Source: Arthrobacter zhaoxinii
GTDB taxonomy: Bacteria; Actinomycetota; Actinomycetes; Actinomycetales; Micrococcaceae
DNA: 64,000 bases
Reading direction: 5' to 3'
Assembly: GCF_024385505.1 (NCBI RefSeq)
Contig: NZ_JANFLT010000001.1
Location: forward strand, 62,001-126,000
Positions 38,383 to 48,204 of this stretch are shown here, piece after piece. Positions within the stretch are counted from its first letter, which is position 1. The number at the start of each line of letters is the position of its first letter. A program made the position numbers and the translations under genes. The notes beneath the pieces were generated by a model. The model saw only the letters and a program-made list of their open reading frames with translations. It ran no database searches and had not been told where the DNA came from.

Positions 38383-38436
38383 CGAGCCGCCCAGGCGCCC
38401 ACCCGCTGGTTCGCGGGAGGGAGCATGAGCGGCTCG
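38383..38436 (-). terminator. Long stem-loop after rho
   Basis: CGAGCCGC at 38383-38390 pairs with GCGGCTCG at 38429-38436, and an inner CCCGC/GCGGG helix lies within. It begins 9 nt after the rho stop on the coding strand. No T run follows, so it may be a U-less terminator, an mRNA end or a processing structure. Confidence 0.45.
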
Positions 38437-38444
38437 TAGGGCAG

Positions 38445-40685
38445 CTAGTTGTCCTTGGTGCCCAGGGTGGTCTGCTGGACCTGCATCAGGAACTCGACGT
38501 TGGACTGCGTCTCCCGGATCTTGCCGGTGAGCAGTTCCAGCGCCTGCTGGGTGTCCAGGCCGGACAGGACCCGGCGCAGCTTCCACATGATTTTGACTTC
38601 ATCCGGGGAGAGCAGGTTCTCTTCGCGGCGGGTGCCCGACGCGTTGACATCCACGGCCGGGAAGATGCGCTTGTCCGCCAGGTTGCGGGACAGGCGCAGT
38701 TCCATGTTGCCGGTGCCCTTGAATTCCTCGAAGATGACCTCGTCCATCTTGGATCCGGTCTCCACCAGGGCCGTGGCCAGGATGGTCAGCGAGCCGCCGT
38801 TTTCGATGTTGCGGGCAGCACCGAAGAAACGCTTGGGCGGGTACAGCGCCGAGGAGTCGACACCGCCGGAGAGGATACGGCCCGACGCCGGAGCGGCCAG
38901 GTTGTAGGCACGGCCCAGACGGGTCATGGAGTCAAGCAGCACCACGACGTCGTTGCCCATTTCCACCAGGCGCTTGGCGCGCTCGATGGCGAGCTCGGCA
39001 ACCGTGGTGTGGTCATCAGCGGGGCGGTCGAAGGTGGAGGCAATAACCTCACCCTTGACCGTGCGCTGCATGTCCGTGACTTCCTCGGGACGTTCGTCCA
39101 CGAGGACCATCATGAGGTGGACCTCGGGGTTGTTGATGGTGATGGCGTTGGCAATCGCCTGCAGGATCAGCGTCTTACCGGCCTTCGGCGGGGAGACGAT
39201 CAGGCCGCGCTGGCCCTTGCCGATCGGAGCCACGAGGTCAATGACACGCGGGCCGATCACCTTTGCGGAGGTCTCCAGGCGCAGGCGCTCGGAGGGGTAC
39301 AGCGGAACCAGCTTGGAGAACTCCACGCGGTCCTTGTTGTCCTCGGCCGGCTTGCCGTTGACGGAGGTCAGACGGACCAGTGCGTTGAATTTCTGGCGCT
39401 GGTTTCCGCCCTGGTTTTCACCTTCGCGGGGGGCGCGGATGGCGCCGACGACGGCGTCGCCCTTGCGCAGGTTGTACTTCTTCACCTGGGCGAGGGAAAC
39501 GTAGACATCGTTCGGGCCCGGCAGGTAGCCGGAGGTCCGGACGAAGGCGTAGTTCTCCAGGACGTCGAGGATGCCGGCTACGGGCAGCAGGACGTCGTCG
39601 TCAGTGACCTCGACGTCGTCGACCTCGGGGTTCTGGCTGCGGTTGCGGCGGCGCTCGTTGCGGTCGCGGAAACGGTCGTTCCGGTCGCCGCGCTCATTGC
39701 GCTCGTTGCGGTTCCGGTTGCGGCGGTTGCGCCCGCGTCCGTTCTCGTCATTGTCGTCGCGGTTGTTGTCGCGGTCCCGGTTGTTGTCCCGGTCGCGGCT
39801 GCCGCCGTTGTCACGGTTGTTGTCGCGGTCCCGGTTGTTCTCGCGGCTGCCGCCGTTGTCACGGTTGTTGTCGCGGTCCCGGTTGTTGTCCCGGTCGCGG
39901 CTGCCGCCGTTGTCACGGTTGTTGTCGCGGTCCCGGTTGTTCTCGCGGTTTCCGCCGTTGTCGCGGTCCGAGCGGCTGCGGCGTTCACGGCGTTCGCCGC
40001 GCTCGTCGTCGCCCTGAGAGGTCCGGTTCTCGGAACCGTTGCCTGCGGCGGCGGTGTTCGAAGCACCGTTGTTCGAAGCGGCTTCTTCTGCAGGGGCCTC
40101 GGCGGGAGCGGCGGGGGCCGTGCCGTTGCTGGACTCGCTGGAGTCGCTGCGGCGGTTGCGGCTGCGGCGGTTGCCGCGCTCGCGCTGGCCCTCTTCGCGT
40201 CCGTTGTCTTCGCGTGCCTCGCGGTTCCGGGCCGGAGCCTCAGTGGTTTCCGCGGCGGGAGCGGCAGCGGGTGCCTCGGCTTCGGCTGCGGCAGCCGGAG
40301 CGGAAGTGACGACGCCGTCACTGGCCGCACGGCGGTTGCGGTTGCGGGTACGCGTGGGGCGGGTCGGCTCGGCGGACTGCTCCTCCGGAGCGGCAGCTGC
40401 CTTCTCCGGTGCGGACGCACCCTTGGCTGCGTCGTCGCCGGCCTCGCCGCGGGAACCGCGGACGGGGCGGTCGGCTACTGCGCCGCCGCGCTGGTGATTG
40501 GAAATTGCCGTCACCAGGTCCTGCTTACGCATACGGGATCCCCCGGTGATGCCGAGCTGGCCGGCAAGCGCCTGGAGCTGCGCGAGCTTAAGGCCTGCAA
40601 GGCCTGCGCTCTTGGATGTGTTCTCGCCGGTTGAACCGGCGGATGCCGAATCCACGCCTGCAGTCAGGCTAGTGGTATCTGTCAC
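38445..40685 (-). CDS. rho: Transcription termination factor Rho with repetitive disordered region
   Basis: 746 aa from GTG 40685 with AAGGA upstream. Hexameric RNA helicase. Rho_N helices LAGLKLAQLQALAGQLGITG (about 30-60) are followed by about 300 residues of disordered Ala/Glu then Arg/Asn/Asp-rich sequence. The RNA-binding domain from about residue 375 (GILDVLENYAFVRTSGYLPG) and the ATPase come next, with P-loop SPPKAGKTLILQAIA, Walker B VVVLLDSMTRLGRAYN and VDSSALYPPKRFFGAARN. Long inserts are usual in actinobacterial Rho, but here residues 244-311 are a perfect nested repeat. The gene opens after a 393-nt leader. Confidence 0.96.
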   Translation of the reverse strand: MTDTTSLTAGVDSASAGSTGENTSKSAGLAGLKLAQLQALAGQLGITGGSRMRKQDLVTAISNHQRGGAVADRPVRGSRGEAGDDAAKGASAPEKAAAAPEEQSAEPTRPTRTRNRNRRAASDGVVTSAPAAAAEAEAPAAAPAAETTEAPARNREAREDNGREEGQRERGNRRSRNRRSDSSESSNGTAPAAPAEAPAEEAASNNGASNTAAAGNGSENRTSQGDDERGERRERRSRSDRDNGGNRENNRDRDNNRDNGGSRDRDNNRDRDNNRDNGGSRENNRDRDNNRDNGGSRDRDNNRDRDNNRDDNDENGRGRNRRNRNRNERNERGDRNDRFRDRNERRRNRSQNPEVDDVEVTDDDVLLPVAGILDVLENYAFVRTSGYLPGPNDVYVSLAQVKKYNLRKGDAVVGAIRAPREGENQGGNQRQKFNALVRLTSVNGKPAEDNKDRVEFSKLVPLYPSERLRLETSAKVIGPRVIDLVAPIGKGQRGLIVSPPKAGKTLILQAIANAITINNPEVHLMMVLVDERPEEVTDMQRTVKGEVIASTFDRPADDHTTVAELAIERAKRLVEMGNDVVVLLDSMTRLGRAYNLAAPASGRILSGGVDSSALYPPKRFFGAARNIENGGSLTILATALVETGSKMDEVIFEEFKGTGNMELRLSRNLADKRIFPAVDVNASGTRREENLLSPDEVKIMWKLRRVLSGLDTQQALELLTGKIRETQSNVEFLMQVQQTTLGTKDN
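39753..39956 (-). repeat. Nested tandem repeat in rho (2 x 102 bp)
   Basis: Encodes residues 244-311 as four units that alternate 16 and 18 residues: GGxRENNRDRDNNRDN, then GGSRDRDNNRDRDNNRDN, then both again. The higher-order unit is 34 residues (102 bp). The DNA copies are nearly identical, so the array is recent or maintained by recombination. Confidence 0.92.
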
Positions 40686-41078
40686 GAAGGATCCTTCCCC
40701 CTCGTCGGGCGGTCCGGCGCAATGCCGGCCGCGGTGATTGGCCCTGGCCCCAAAGATCAGACATTAGGTCAGGGTTCGCTTGGCTACCGGTCCGATGACC
40801 GGAGAAAGGCGAATCTGCTGGGTGCCTTGTTAAGAAGAATCTCCGCAGAGTCTGGTCAGCTTCGCTGCCGAACATGCGTTATTCAAGCCGGACACGCCGC
40901 TTCTTGGCGGTTCCTTGAAGGCTGCACCGAAGACTGTGCCTCCGCGGGTGGGCGATTGAATCAACGAAGATCACCGCAAGACGGGTGTAGTCACACCTGA
41001 CGGCGGCAAAGTGTTTTCAACGAAAGCCCGGGGCGGCCCAAAATGGACGGCTACCTGCGGGAGCACAAAACGGGAAAA
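40686..41078 (-). other. 393-nt leader/intergenic region between thrB and rho
   Basis: No convincing gene. On the rho strand TTGAAA at about 41014-41019 may be a -35 element, but no well-placed -10 is seen. A small dyad GGTGT-AGTC-ACACC is at 40984-40997. A long untranslated leader would fit autoregulation by Rho, as known in other bacteria. Confidence 0.4.
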
Positions 41079-42059
41079 TTACCGCTGGTGCCCTTCCACT
41101 CTAGCACCATCTCGCTCCACGCCAAGCCGCAGAACACGCCAGTTTTCGGCTGATCCCGCCACCTGCAGCTGTTCGGTCATGGCCTGTTCCGCGTCCCGTG
41201 CGGCATCCTCGCCGTCGGCAAGGCACAGCACGGTGGGACCGGCACCGGAAATCACGGCAGCGAAGCCGTCCGACCGCAGCGACTGCAGCAGCCGTGCACT
41301 GGGCAGCATCGCGGGGGCACGGAAATCCTGATGCAGCGCATCCCGGGTTCCCTCAAGCAACAGGGACGGATCCGCGGTCAAAGCATGGATCAGCAGCGCG
41401 GCACGTCCCGCATTGGCTGCGGCGGTCCGGTGCGCCACGGTGGCGGGCAGCAGGCCGCGGGCACTCTCGGTGGACAGCTCGACGTCGGGTATCGCGACGA
41501 CGGGGACCACGCTTGGGTGCACGGCAGCCCGTACCGACCGGAACACGCCGTCGGTCTCCCAGGAGATGGCAAGGTCGCCGGCAAGGGCGGGTGCCACGTT
41601 GTCCGGGTGTCCTTCAAGAGCCGAGCAGCTGTGCAGCAGACCGGCGGCATCGAGCCGTGCTTCGGCCGGCAGCAGGGAATTTGCCGCTAGCACGCCCGAG
41701 ACAATGGCAGAGGCCGAGGAACCCAGACCGCGGCCGTGCGGAATGGCATTCTCAGCGCTCAGGTGCAGGCCCTGGATGCCGTACCCCGCGTTGTTCAGGG
41801 TCCGGAGCAGGGTCCGGACCACCAGGTGCGAGGAATCCAGCGGAACGCTTCCCGCGCCCTCCCCCGCCACTTCGACGAAGATGCCCTCGTTCTCGGAGGT
41901 ACGCACCCGGACCGTGTCATACAGCGTGACGGCGAGGCCGAGGGAGTCGAAGCCCGGGCCGAGGTTGGCACTTGTTGCGGGCACGGACACAGTCACGTCC
42001 TGGCCCGGCGCCAGGGTCCGGGGAGCGGTGCGCGGGCCGCCGGCCACCTGCATAACCAT
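41079..42059 (-). CDS. thrB: Homoserine kinase
   Basis: 326 aa GHMP kinase. Phosphorylates homoserine for ThrC. DVTVSVPATSANLGPGFDSLGLAV at the N-terminus, the ATP loop IPHGRGLGSSASAIVSG, and the C-terminal GAGPTVLCL motif are intact. ATG 42053, two codons later, is an alternative start. Last gene of the argS-lysA-hom-thrC-thrB row, 3 nt after thrC. Confidence 0.95.
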   Translation of the reverse strand: MVMQVAGGPRTAPRTLAPGQDVTVSVPATSANLGPGFDSLGLAVTLYDTVRVRTSENEGIFVEVAGEGAGSVPLDSSHLVVRTLLRTLNNAGYGIQGLHLSAENAIPHGRGLGSSASAIVSGVLAANSLLPAEARLDAAGLLHSCSALEGHPDNVAPALAGDLAISWETDGVFRSVRAAVHPSVVPVVAIPDVELSTESARGLLPATVAHRTAAANAGRAALLIHALTADPSLLLEGTRDALHQDFRAPAMLPSARLLQSLRSDGFAAVISGAGPTVLCLADGEDAARDAEQAMTEQLQVAGSAENWRVLRLGVERDGARVEGHQR

Positions 42060-42062
42060 GCC

Positions 42063-43190
42063 CTACTTGCCGGATCCGGCTGACGGTGCCGCTTCCAGGC
42101 CCAGCGCTGCCGCCACGCTGACAACGTCGAAGTCCACCTTGGTGGGTTCGACGTCGGAGCCGTCGGCCGTGCGCAGTGCCCACTGCGGGTCCTTGAGGCC
42201 GTGGCCGGTGACGGTGATGACGATGGTTTTGCCGGCCGGCACTTCCCCGGCAGCATGCTTCTTGAGCAGCCCGGCCACACCGGCGGCGGAGGCCGGTTCC
42301 ACAAAGACGCCTTCGCGGGCGGAGAGCCAGCGGTGCGCGTCGAGGATTTCCGTGTCCGTGACGGCTTCGATCAGGCCGCCGGATTCATCGCGGGCGGCAA
42401 TCGCCTGGTCCCAGGAGGCAGGGTTGCCGATGCGGATGGCCGTGGCAATGGTGTCCGGATCGGTGACCGGGTGTCCCTTCACCAGCGGCGAGGCGCCTTC
42501 TGCCTGGAAGCCCCACATATGCGGGGTCTTCGTGGCTACGGGCGCCAGTTCCTCGCCGGCCACGTTGGTCCAGGGCTTCGCGTATTCGGAGTAGCCCTTC
42601 CAGTACGCGGTGATGTTTCCGGCGTTGCCGACGGGCAGCACGTGGTAGTCGGGGGCGTCGCCGAGGTAGTCCACCACTTCGAAGGACGCCGTCTTCTGGC
42701 CTTCGATGCGTGCGGGGTTCACCGAGTTCACGAGGAACACCGGGTACGCCTCGGCAAGCTTGCGGGCCACTTCCAGGCAGTTGTCGAAGTTGCCGCGCAC
42801 CTGGAGCAGCTGCGCCCCGTGGGCAATGGCCTGGCTGAGCTTGCCCATGGAGATCTTGCCGTCCGGCACGAGCACCGCACAGGTGATGCCCGCCTGCGTG
42901 GCGTAGGCGGCGGCCGAAGCGCTGGTGTTGCCGGTGGACGCGCAGACCACTGCCTTGGCGCCGGATTCGACGGCGGCGGTCATGGCCATGGTCATCCCGC
43001 GGTCCTTGAAGGAGCCGGTGGGGTTCATGCCTTCGACCTTGAGGTAAACCTCGGAGCCGGTCAGCTCGGACAGCGCCTTGGCCCGGACCAGCGGCGTGCC
43101 GCCCTCACCAAGGGTAATGACCTCGGTGCTGTCGGTGACCGGAAGACGGTCGGCGTATTCGCGGATAACGCCGCGCCATTGGTGAGCCAC
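42063..43190 (-). CDS. thrC: Threonine synthase
   Basis: 375 aa PLP enzyme, short actinobacterial type. Converts O-phosphohomoserine to threonine. The PLP lysine is in [20 protein letters not shown], with [17 protein letters not shown] and the phosphate-binding [14 protein letters not shown]. Three nt separate it from hom. Confidence 0.96.
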   Translation of the reverse strand: MAHQWRGVIREYADRLPVTDSTEVITLGEGGTPLVRAKALSELTGSEVYLKVEGMNPTGSFKDRGMTMAMTAAVESGAKAVVCASTGNTSASAAAYATQAGITCAVLVPDGKISMGKLSQAIAHGAQLLQVRGNFDNCLEVARKLAEAYPVFLVNSVNPARIEGQKTASFEVVDYLGDAPDYHVLPVGNAGNITAYWKGYSEYAKPWTNVAGEELAPVATKTPHMWGFQAEGASPLVKGHPVTDPDTIATAIRIGNPASWDQAIAARDESGGLIEAVTDTEILDAHRWLSAREGVFVEPASAAGVAGLLKKHAAGEVPAGKTIVITVTGHGLKDPQWALRTADGSDVEPTKVDFDVVSVAAALGLEAAPSAGSGK

Positions 43191-43193
43191 GGC

Positions 43194-44489
43194 TCAGACT
43201 CCTTCTACCCGCATAACGGATTTGACGTTCTTGATGACGTCCAGGCCCTTGATGGCCTCGACGGTTGCCGCGAGGGCGGCTTCGGGGGCACGGTGCGTAA
43301 CGAAGCGCAGTTCGGCACTGCTGCCTTCACCGTGGATGGTCTGGCGCATGGTTTCGATGGAGACGCCGTGTTCGGCGAACACGCGGGCGACGGCCGCCAG
43401 GACACCGGGCTGGTCCGCAACGTCCAGGCCGATCGAGTAGCTGGTGGTGACCTTCTCCAGCGGCAGCGCGGGCAGGGAGCCGCTGGGCCGGCCGGCGGGA
43501 ACGGGTCCGCCGAGCACAAGCCGCCGGGCAGCGGTCACAACGTCGCCCATAACGGCCGAGGCCGTGGGAGCCCCGCCGGCGCCCTGGCCGTAGAACATCA
43601 GTTCGCCTGCATTTTCGGCCTCGACGAACACTGCGTTGAAGGCTCCATGCACGGCGGCCAGCGGATGCCGGCGCGGCAGCAGGGTGGGATGCACGCGGAC
43701 GCTGACGCCTTCGCTTCCGTCGGTGTCCGGGGACTTTTCGGCAATGGCCAGCAGCTTGATGACGAAGCCTGCCTCCTGGGCGGCTTTGATGTCCTCGGCG
43801 GTGACGGAGCTGATGCCCTCGCAGGACACGGCCGAGAGGTCGAAGCCGGTGTGGAACGCCAGGGAAGCGAGGATGGCGCCCTTGGCCGCGGCGTCGTGCC
43901 CTTCGACGTCGGCGGTGGGATCCGCTTCCGCGTAGCCGAGGCGCTGGGCCTCGGCGAGGGCGTCGGCGAACTGGGCGCCGGTGGAGTCCATGGCGTCGAG
44001 GATGTAGTTGGTGGTGCCGTTGACGATGCCCATGACCTTGGTGATCCGGTCTCCGGCGAGGCTGTCCCGGATGGGGCGCAGGATCGGGATCGCCCCGGCC
44101 ACGGCCGCTTCATAGGAGAGCTGGACGCCCGCGGCGTCAGCCTTTTCGTACAGGGCAGCACCGTCCGCGGCGAGCAGGGCCTTGTTGCCGGTGACGACGG
44201 CGGCTCCCGAGCCCAGGGCGTGCAGGATCAGGGTGCGGGCCGGCTCCAGGCCGCCCATCAGCTCAATCACTATGTCCGCGTCCGCCACGAGGGCCTCCGC
44301 ATCCGTGGTGAACAGTTCCGCCGGCAGGTCCACGTCGCGGGGGGCGTCAACGTTGCGCACCGCGATGCCGGACAGCTCCAGCCGCGCGCCGAGGCGGGCG
44401 GTGAGGTCCGCGGCGTCGTCAACGAGGATCCGGGCTACCTGCGAACCCACGTTTCCGCACCCCAGCAGGGCTACTTTCAGGGTCTTCAT
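43194..44489 (-). CDS. hom: Homoserine dehydrogenase
   Basis: 431 aa from ATG 44489 (MKTLKVALLGCGNVGSQVA); the longer frame to 44564 runs into lysA and lacks homology. NAD(P) domain at the N-terminus, catalytic region GIVNGTTNYILDAM and EADPTADVEGHDAAAK, and a C-terminal ACT domain (VADQPGVLAAVARVFAEHGVS) for feedback control by threonine. Branch point of the aspartate family. Confidence 0.96.
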   Translation of the reverse strand: MKTLKVALLGCGNVGSQVARILVDDAADLTARLGARLELSGIAVRNVDAPRDVDLPAELFTTDAEALVADADIVIELMGGLEPARTLILHALGSGAAVVTGNKALLAADGAALYEKADAAGVQLSYEAAVAGAIPILRPIRDSLAGDRITKVMGIVNGTTNYILDAMDSTGAQFADALAEAQRLGYAEADPTADVEGHDAAAKGAILASLAFHTGFDLSAVSCEGISSVTAEDIKAAQEAGFVIKLLAIAEKSPDTDGSEGVSVRVHPTLLPRRHPLAAVHGAFNAVFVEAENAGELMFYGQGAGGAPTASAVMGDVVTAARRLVLGGPVPAGRPSGSLPALPLEKVTTSYSIGLDVADQPGVLAAVARVFAEHGVSIETMRQTIHGEGSSAELRFVTHRAPEAALAATVEAIKGLDVIKNVKSVMRVEGV

Positions 44490-44514
44490 ATGTTGTGCCA
44501 ACTCCTTGCAGAGG

Positions 44515-45939
44515 TTAGGAAACGTCGCGTGCCAACAGGTCGTCTTCGGTCTCGCCGCGCACAATCAGCCGCGCGGCGCCGTCCCGCACGGCCACTACGG
44601 GCGGGCGGGTCAGGTAGTTGTAGTTGCTGGACAGGACCCAGCAGTACGCACCGGTTCCCGGAACGGCCAGCAGGTCCGAAGCAGTGACGTCACCGGGCAG
44701 GTAGGCGTCACGGACCACTATGTCGCCGCTTTCGCAGTGTTTGCCAACCACCCGCGAAATAACCGCGTCATCTTCGGACGTCCTCGAGGCCAGCACCGCG
44801 GAGTAGTCCGCGCCGTAAAGCACGGGGCGGGCGTTGTCACTCATTCCGCCGTCGACGCTGACATACCGCCGCGGGGAGGTGCCGCCGTCGGGCGTATCCA
44901 CCCGCACGGTCTTGGTGGTGCCGGCGCGGTAGAGGGTGAAGGTGCTCGGACCCGCGATGGCCCGTCCCGGTTCAATGGAGATCCGCGGCACGGCCAGGCC
45001 CAGTTCGCTGCAGGTGCTGCCGACGACGGCGGCCATTGCGTTCGCGATCTCGGCGGCCGGGCGCGGCGCGTCGGCCTCGGTGTAGGCAATGCCGTAGCCG
45101 CCGCCGAGGTCCAGTTCGGCCAGTTCCACACCGTACCCCTGCTTCACCTCGGCCAGGAAGCCGAGCAGCCGCCGGGCGGCGAGCTCAAAGCCGGCCGATT
45201 CGAAGATCTGCGAACCGATGTGGCAGTGCACGCCCACCAGGTTCACGCCGTCGTGCTTGAGTGCCGTCTCCACCGCTGCCATGGCCGGGGACATGCCGTC
45301 CAGGTCCGGGTCCGCAACCATGGAGAGGCCGAACTTCTGGTCCTCATGGGCGGTGGCAATGAACTCGTGGGTGGAGGCGTGCACGCCCGGGGTCAGACGG
45401 AGCATCACGTTGGCGCGCTCACCGCGGGAGGCGGCCAGGTCCCCCAGCATTTCCAGCTCGCCGAGGCTGTCCACCACAATCCGGCCCAGCTCCATGTCGA
45501 GGGCGCGGGTCAGTTCGGCTCGGGACTTGTTGTTGCCGTGCAGGCCGAGCTGGCTTCCGTGCAGTCCGGCGCGCCGGGCCACCGCCAGTTCCCCGCCGGA
45601 GCAGGTGTCCAGGCGCAGCCCCTCGGAGGACACCCAGCGTGCCACTTCGGTGCAGAGGAAGGACTTTCCGGCGTAGTAGACGTCCGCTCCGCCGCACAGG
45701 CCGGCGAATGCGGCGTCAAAGGAGTCCTTGAAGTCGCGGGCACGGGCCCGGAAGTCGGTTTCGGACATCACGAACACGGGGGTGCCGAATTCCTCGGCGA
45801 TCCGGGACACGGGGATGCCGGAGATTTCCAGCTCTCCGCCGGCGCCGCGCGCCACATCCTGCGCCCACAGCTGCGGGCGCAGGGCGTTGGTGTCCTCGGG
45901 GTGGCTCAGCCACTGCGGAGCCAGGGGTGAAGCAGTCAT
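44515..45939 (-). CDS. lysA: Diaminopimelate decarboxylase
   Basis: 474 aa from ATG 45939. Fold-type III PLP enzyme, last step of lysine synthesis. The PLP Lys is in DVYYAGKSFLCTEVARW, the glycine loop in LDLGGGYGIAYTEADAP, and the dimer-interface Cys motif in GKHCESGDIVVRDAYLPG. Starts 5 nt after the argS stop, with which it is co-transcribed. Confidence 0.95.
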   Translation of the reverse strand: MTASPLAPQWLSHPEDTNALRPQLWAQDVARGAGGELEISGIPVSRIAEEFGTPVFVMSETDFRARARDFKDSFDAAFAGLCGGADVYYAGKSFLCTEVARWVSSEGLRLDTCSGGELAVARRAGLHGSQLGLHGNNKSRAELTRALDMELGRIVVDSLGELEMLGDLAASRGERANVMLRLTPGVHASTHEFIATAHEDQKFGLSMVADPDLDGMSPAMAAVETALKHDGVNLVGVHCHIGSQIFESAGFELAARRLLGFLAEVKQGYGVELAELDLGGGYGIAYTEADAPRPAAEIANAMAAVVGSTCSELGLAVPRISIEPGRAIAGPSTFTLYRAGTTKTVRVDTPDGGTSPRRYVSVDGGMSDNARPVLYGADYSAVLASRTSEDDAVISRVVGKHCESGDIVVRDAYLPGDVTASDLLAVPGTGAYCWVLSSNYNYLTRPPVVAVRDGAARLIVRGETEDDLLARDVS

Positions 45940-45944
45940 GAAAA

Positions 45945-47594
45945 TTACATCCGTTCGGGTGCGGAGACTCCCAGCAGGCCCAGGCCGTTGGCCAGGACCT
46001 GGCGTGCGGCCAGGTTCAGCCACAGGCGGGTGCGGTTGGTGTCGGTGATTTCCTCGTCGCCCTGGGGTGCGATGCGGCAGGCGTCGTACCAGCGGTGGTA
46101 GGTGCCGGCGATGACCTCGAGGTGGCGGGCCACGCGGTGCGGTTCGCGGAAGGCGCTGGCCTGCGCGACGACGCCGGGGTACTGGCCCAGTGCGGCCAGC
46201 AGTGCGCTTTCGGTGGGGTGGATCAGCAGCGATGCGTCGAAGGCGGAATCGTCGACGCCGGCGGCCTCGGCGTTGCGGGCCAGGGCGTGGGTGCGGGCGT
46301 GGGCGTACTGGACGTAGAACACGGGGTTCTCGTTGCTGCGCTTGGTCAGCAGGTCCAGGTCAACGTCGATGTTGGAATCGGCGGAGAAGCGGGCCAGCGT
46401 GTAGCGGGCGGCGTCCACTCCTACGGCTTCCACGAGGTCTTCGAGGGTGACCACGGTGCCGGCGCGCTTGGACATGCGTACGGGCTTGCCGTCCTTGACC
46501 AGGTTCACCATCTGGCCGATCAGTACCTCCACGCATTCCGGGTCGTGGCCCAGTGCTGCTGCGGCGGCCTTCAGGCGGGCCACGTAGCCGTGGTGGTCAG
46601 CACCCAGCATGTAGACGTTCAGGTCGAAGCCGCGCTCGCGCTTGTTGTGGATGTAGGCAATGTCACCGGCAATGTAGGCGGCGTTGCCGTCCGACTTGAT
46701 GACCACGCGGTCCTTGTCGTCGCCGAAGGCGGTGGAGTTCAGCCACCAGGCGCCGTCCTTTTCGTACAGGTTCTCCGAGCCCTTGAGCTGTTCGAGGAGC
46801 TTGGCCACCTGGCCGTTTTCGTGCAGCGAATCCTCGTGGAAGAAGACATCGAAGTCCACGCCGAAGTTGTGCAGGGATTCCTTGATGTCGCCGAACATGA
46901 AGTCCACGCCGACGGCGCGGAAACGTTCCTGGGCCTCGGCGTCGGGCAGTTCGGTGATGTTAGGTTCGGCGGCCAGCACGCGGTTGGCAATGTCGACGAT
47001 GTACTCGCCGGCGTAGCCGTCTTCCGGGGCGGGATCACCCTTGGCCGAGGCCAGCAGCGAGCGGGCAAAACGGTCAATCTGCGCGCCGTGGTCATTGAAG
47101 TAGTACTCGCGGGTGACCTCCGCCCCCTGGGACTGGAACACCCGGGCCAGGGCATCGCCGACGGCGGCCCAGCGGGTGCCGCCCAGGTGGATGGGACCGG
47201 TGGGGTTGGCGGAGACGAACTCCAGGTTGATCCGGGTGCCCTTGAGAATTTCCGACGTGCCGTAGGCGGGGCCGGCGTCGACAATTGTCTTGACCAGTTC
47301 ACCGGCTGCACCGGCGTCGAGGGTGATGTTCAGGAAGCCCGGACCGGCAATGTCGACCTTGGCCACACCGGCGATCTTTTCCAGCCGGCCCTTGAGGATC
47401 TCTGCGAACTGGCGGGGGTTCATGCCGGCCTGCTTGGACAGCTGCAGGGCGATGTTGGTGGCCCAGTCACCGTGGTCCCGGTTCTTCGGACGCTCCACGC
47501 GCACCTCCCCGGGCAGCTCGATGCTGAAGTCACCGGCATCGATGGCGTCTTGGAGGCAGGCAGTTACGGCGGAGGAAAGTTCTTCAGGAGTCAC
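45945..47594 (-). CDS. argS: Arginyl-tRNA synthetase
   Basis: 549 aa from GTG 47594. Class I synthetase: HIGH equivalent [19 protein letters not shown]-like [16 protein letters not shown], the N-terminal tRNA D-loop domain and the C-terminal anticodon-binding helical domain. TATGCT stands at -12 to -7 of the GTG and no ribosome site is present, so a leaderless transcript is likely. First gene of the amino-acid operon. Confidence 0.97.
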   Translation of the reverse strand: MTPEELSSAVTACLQDAIDAGDFSIELPGEVRVERPKNRDHGDWATNIALQLSKQAGMNPRQFAEILKGRLEKIAGVAKVDIAGPGFLNITLDAGAAGELVKTIVDAGPAYGTSEILKGTRINLEFVSANPTGPIHLGGTRWAAVGDALARVFQSQGAEVTREYYFNDHGAQIDRFARSLLASAKGDPAPEDGYAGEYIVDIANRVLAAEPNITELPDAEAQERFRAVGVDFMFGDIKESLHNFGVDFDVFFHEDSLHENGQVAKLLEQLKGSENLYEKDGAWWLNSTAFGDDKDRVVIKSDGNAAYIAGDIAYIHNKRERGFDLNVYMLGADHHGYVARLKAAAAALGHDPECVEVLIGQMVNLVKDGKPVRMSKRAGTVVTLEDLVEAVGVDAARYTLARFSADSNIDVDLDLLTKRSNENPVFYVQYAHARTHALARNAEAAGVDDSAFDASLLIHPTESALLAALGQYPGVVAQASAFREPHRVARHLEVIAGTYHRWYDACRIAPQGDEEITDTNRTRLWLNLAARQVLANGLGLLGVSAPERM

Positions 47595-47600
47595 CGGTTA

Positions 47601-47606
47601 AGCATA
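47601..47606 (-). promoter_or_regulatory. -10 box (TATGCT), leaderless start of argS
   Basis: TATGCT on the complement is followed by TAACCG and then GTG 47594, the spacing for transcription beginning at the start codon. Confidence 0.45.
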
Positions 47607-47721
47607 GCCGGGTGCGCACGGGTCCCGTTTTGTATGACAGGCCTTACTCTGTGCGGACACAGCCTCCGCAGTAATCATGCGATGTAATAAAGGGGAACAG
47701 TCCCCATCCCCAAGGAGAACC

Positions 47722-48201
47722 GTGAACCGAGCGAGCAAGTCCCTGCTGTGTGCCGCTGCCGGCCTGTCCCTGCTCTCGGCGGCAGGCTGCGCTCCGGGCG
47801 AGGACACCGCCGACGCAGATCCGGCTCCCGCTGAGTCTCCCGCTTCGTCGTCCGCTGAGCCATCCGCCGCTTCCTCCCCCGATGCTGCAGCCGGCTCCGG
47901 CAGCTACGCCGACGGCGAGTACTCCGGCACCGGAAGCTACATCCCGCCGTCGGGCACCTCGGAGGACGTGGATGTCACGCTGCAGCTGGAAAACGGCGTG
48001 GTGACGGAACTGGACGTCGAGACCTCACAGAAGAACCCGACCTCCAAGCAGTACCAGCGTGAGTTCACCTCCGGCGTCAAGGAGCAGGTGGTCGGTAAGA
48101 GCCTGGACGAACTCGATGTGGACAAGGTGGCCGGCTCCTCGCTGACCAGCCAGGGCTTCAACCGTGCCCTGGACGCCATCCGTTCCGAAGCTACGTCCTA
48201 G
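47722..48201 (+). CDS. FMN-binding domain lipoprotein (probable ApbE substrate)
   Basis: 159 aa from GTG 47722 with AAGGAG 4 nt upstream. Lipoprotein signal with lipobox LSAAGC (Cys23), then a Pro/Ala/Ser linker to about residue 58, then a small FMN-binding domain (PF04205 type): YADGEYSGTGSYIPPSG, SKQYQREFTSGVKEQVVGKSL. The flavinylation motif of this family (DxxSGATxT) is represented by DKVAGSSLTS at 134-143, so the likely FMN acceptor is Ser140 rather than Thr. An apbE gene follows after 3 nt. A CTGTG/CACAG dyad is at 47649-47662. Confidence 0.8.
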   Translation: MNRASKSLLCAAAGLSLLSAAGCAPGEDTADADPAPAESPASSSAEPSAASSPDAAAGSGSYADGEYSGTGSYIPPSGTSEDVDVTLQLENGVVTELDVETSQKNPTSKQYQREFTSGVKEQVVGKSLDELDVDKVAGSSLTSQGFNRALDAIRSEATS

Positions 48202-48204
48202 CCC

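Noticed and set aside
39009-40634. 541-residue + strand frame opposite rho
   Set aside because: Low-complexity Val/Ala antisense shadow of the Arg/Asn-rich rho region; Rho itself has full motif support.
44490-44564. Longer N-terminus of homoserine dehydrogenase
   Set aside because: The added 25 residues (MCAARPKTTCWHATF...) have no family match and overlap lysA; ATG 44489 begins the NAD-binding fold.
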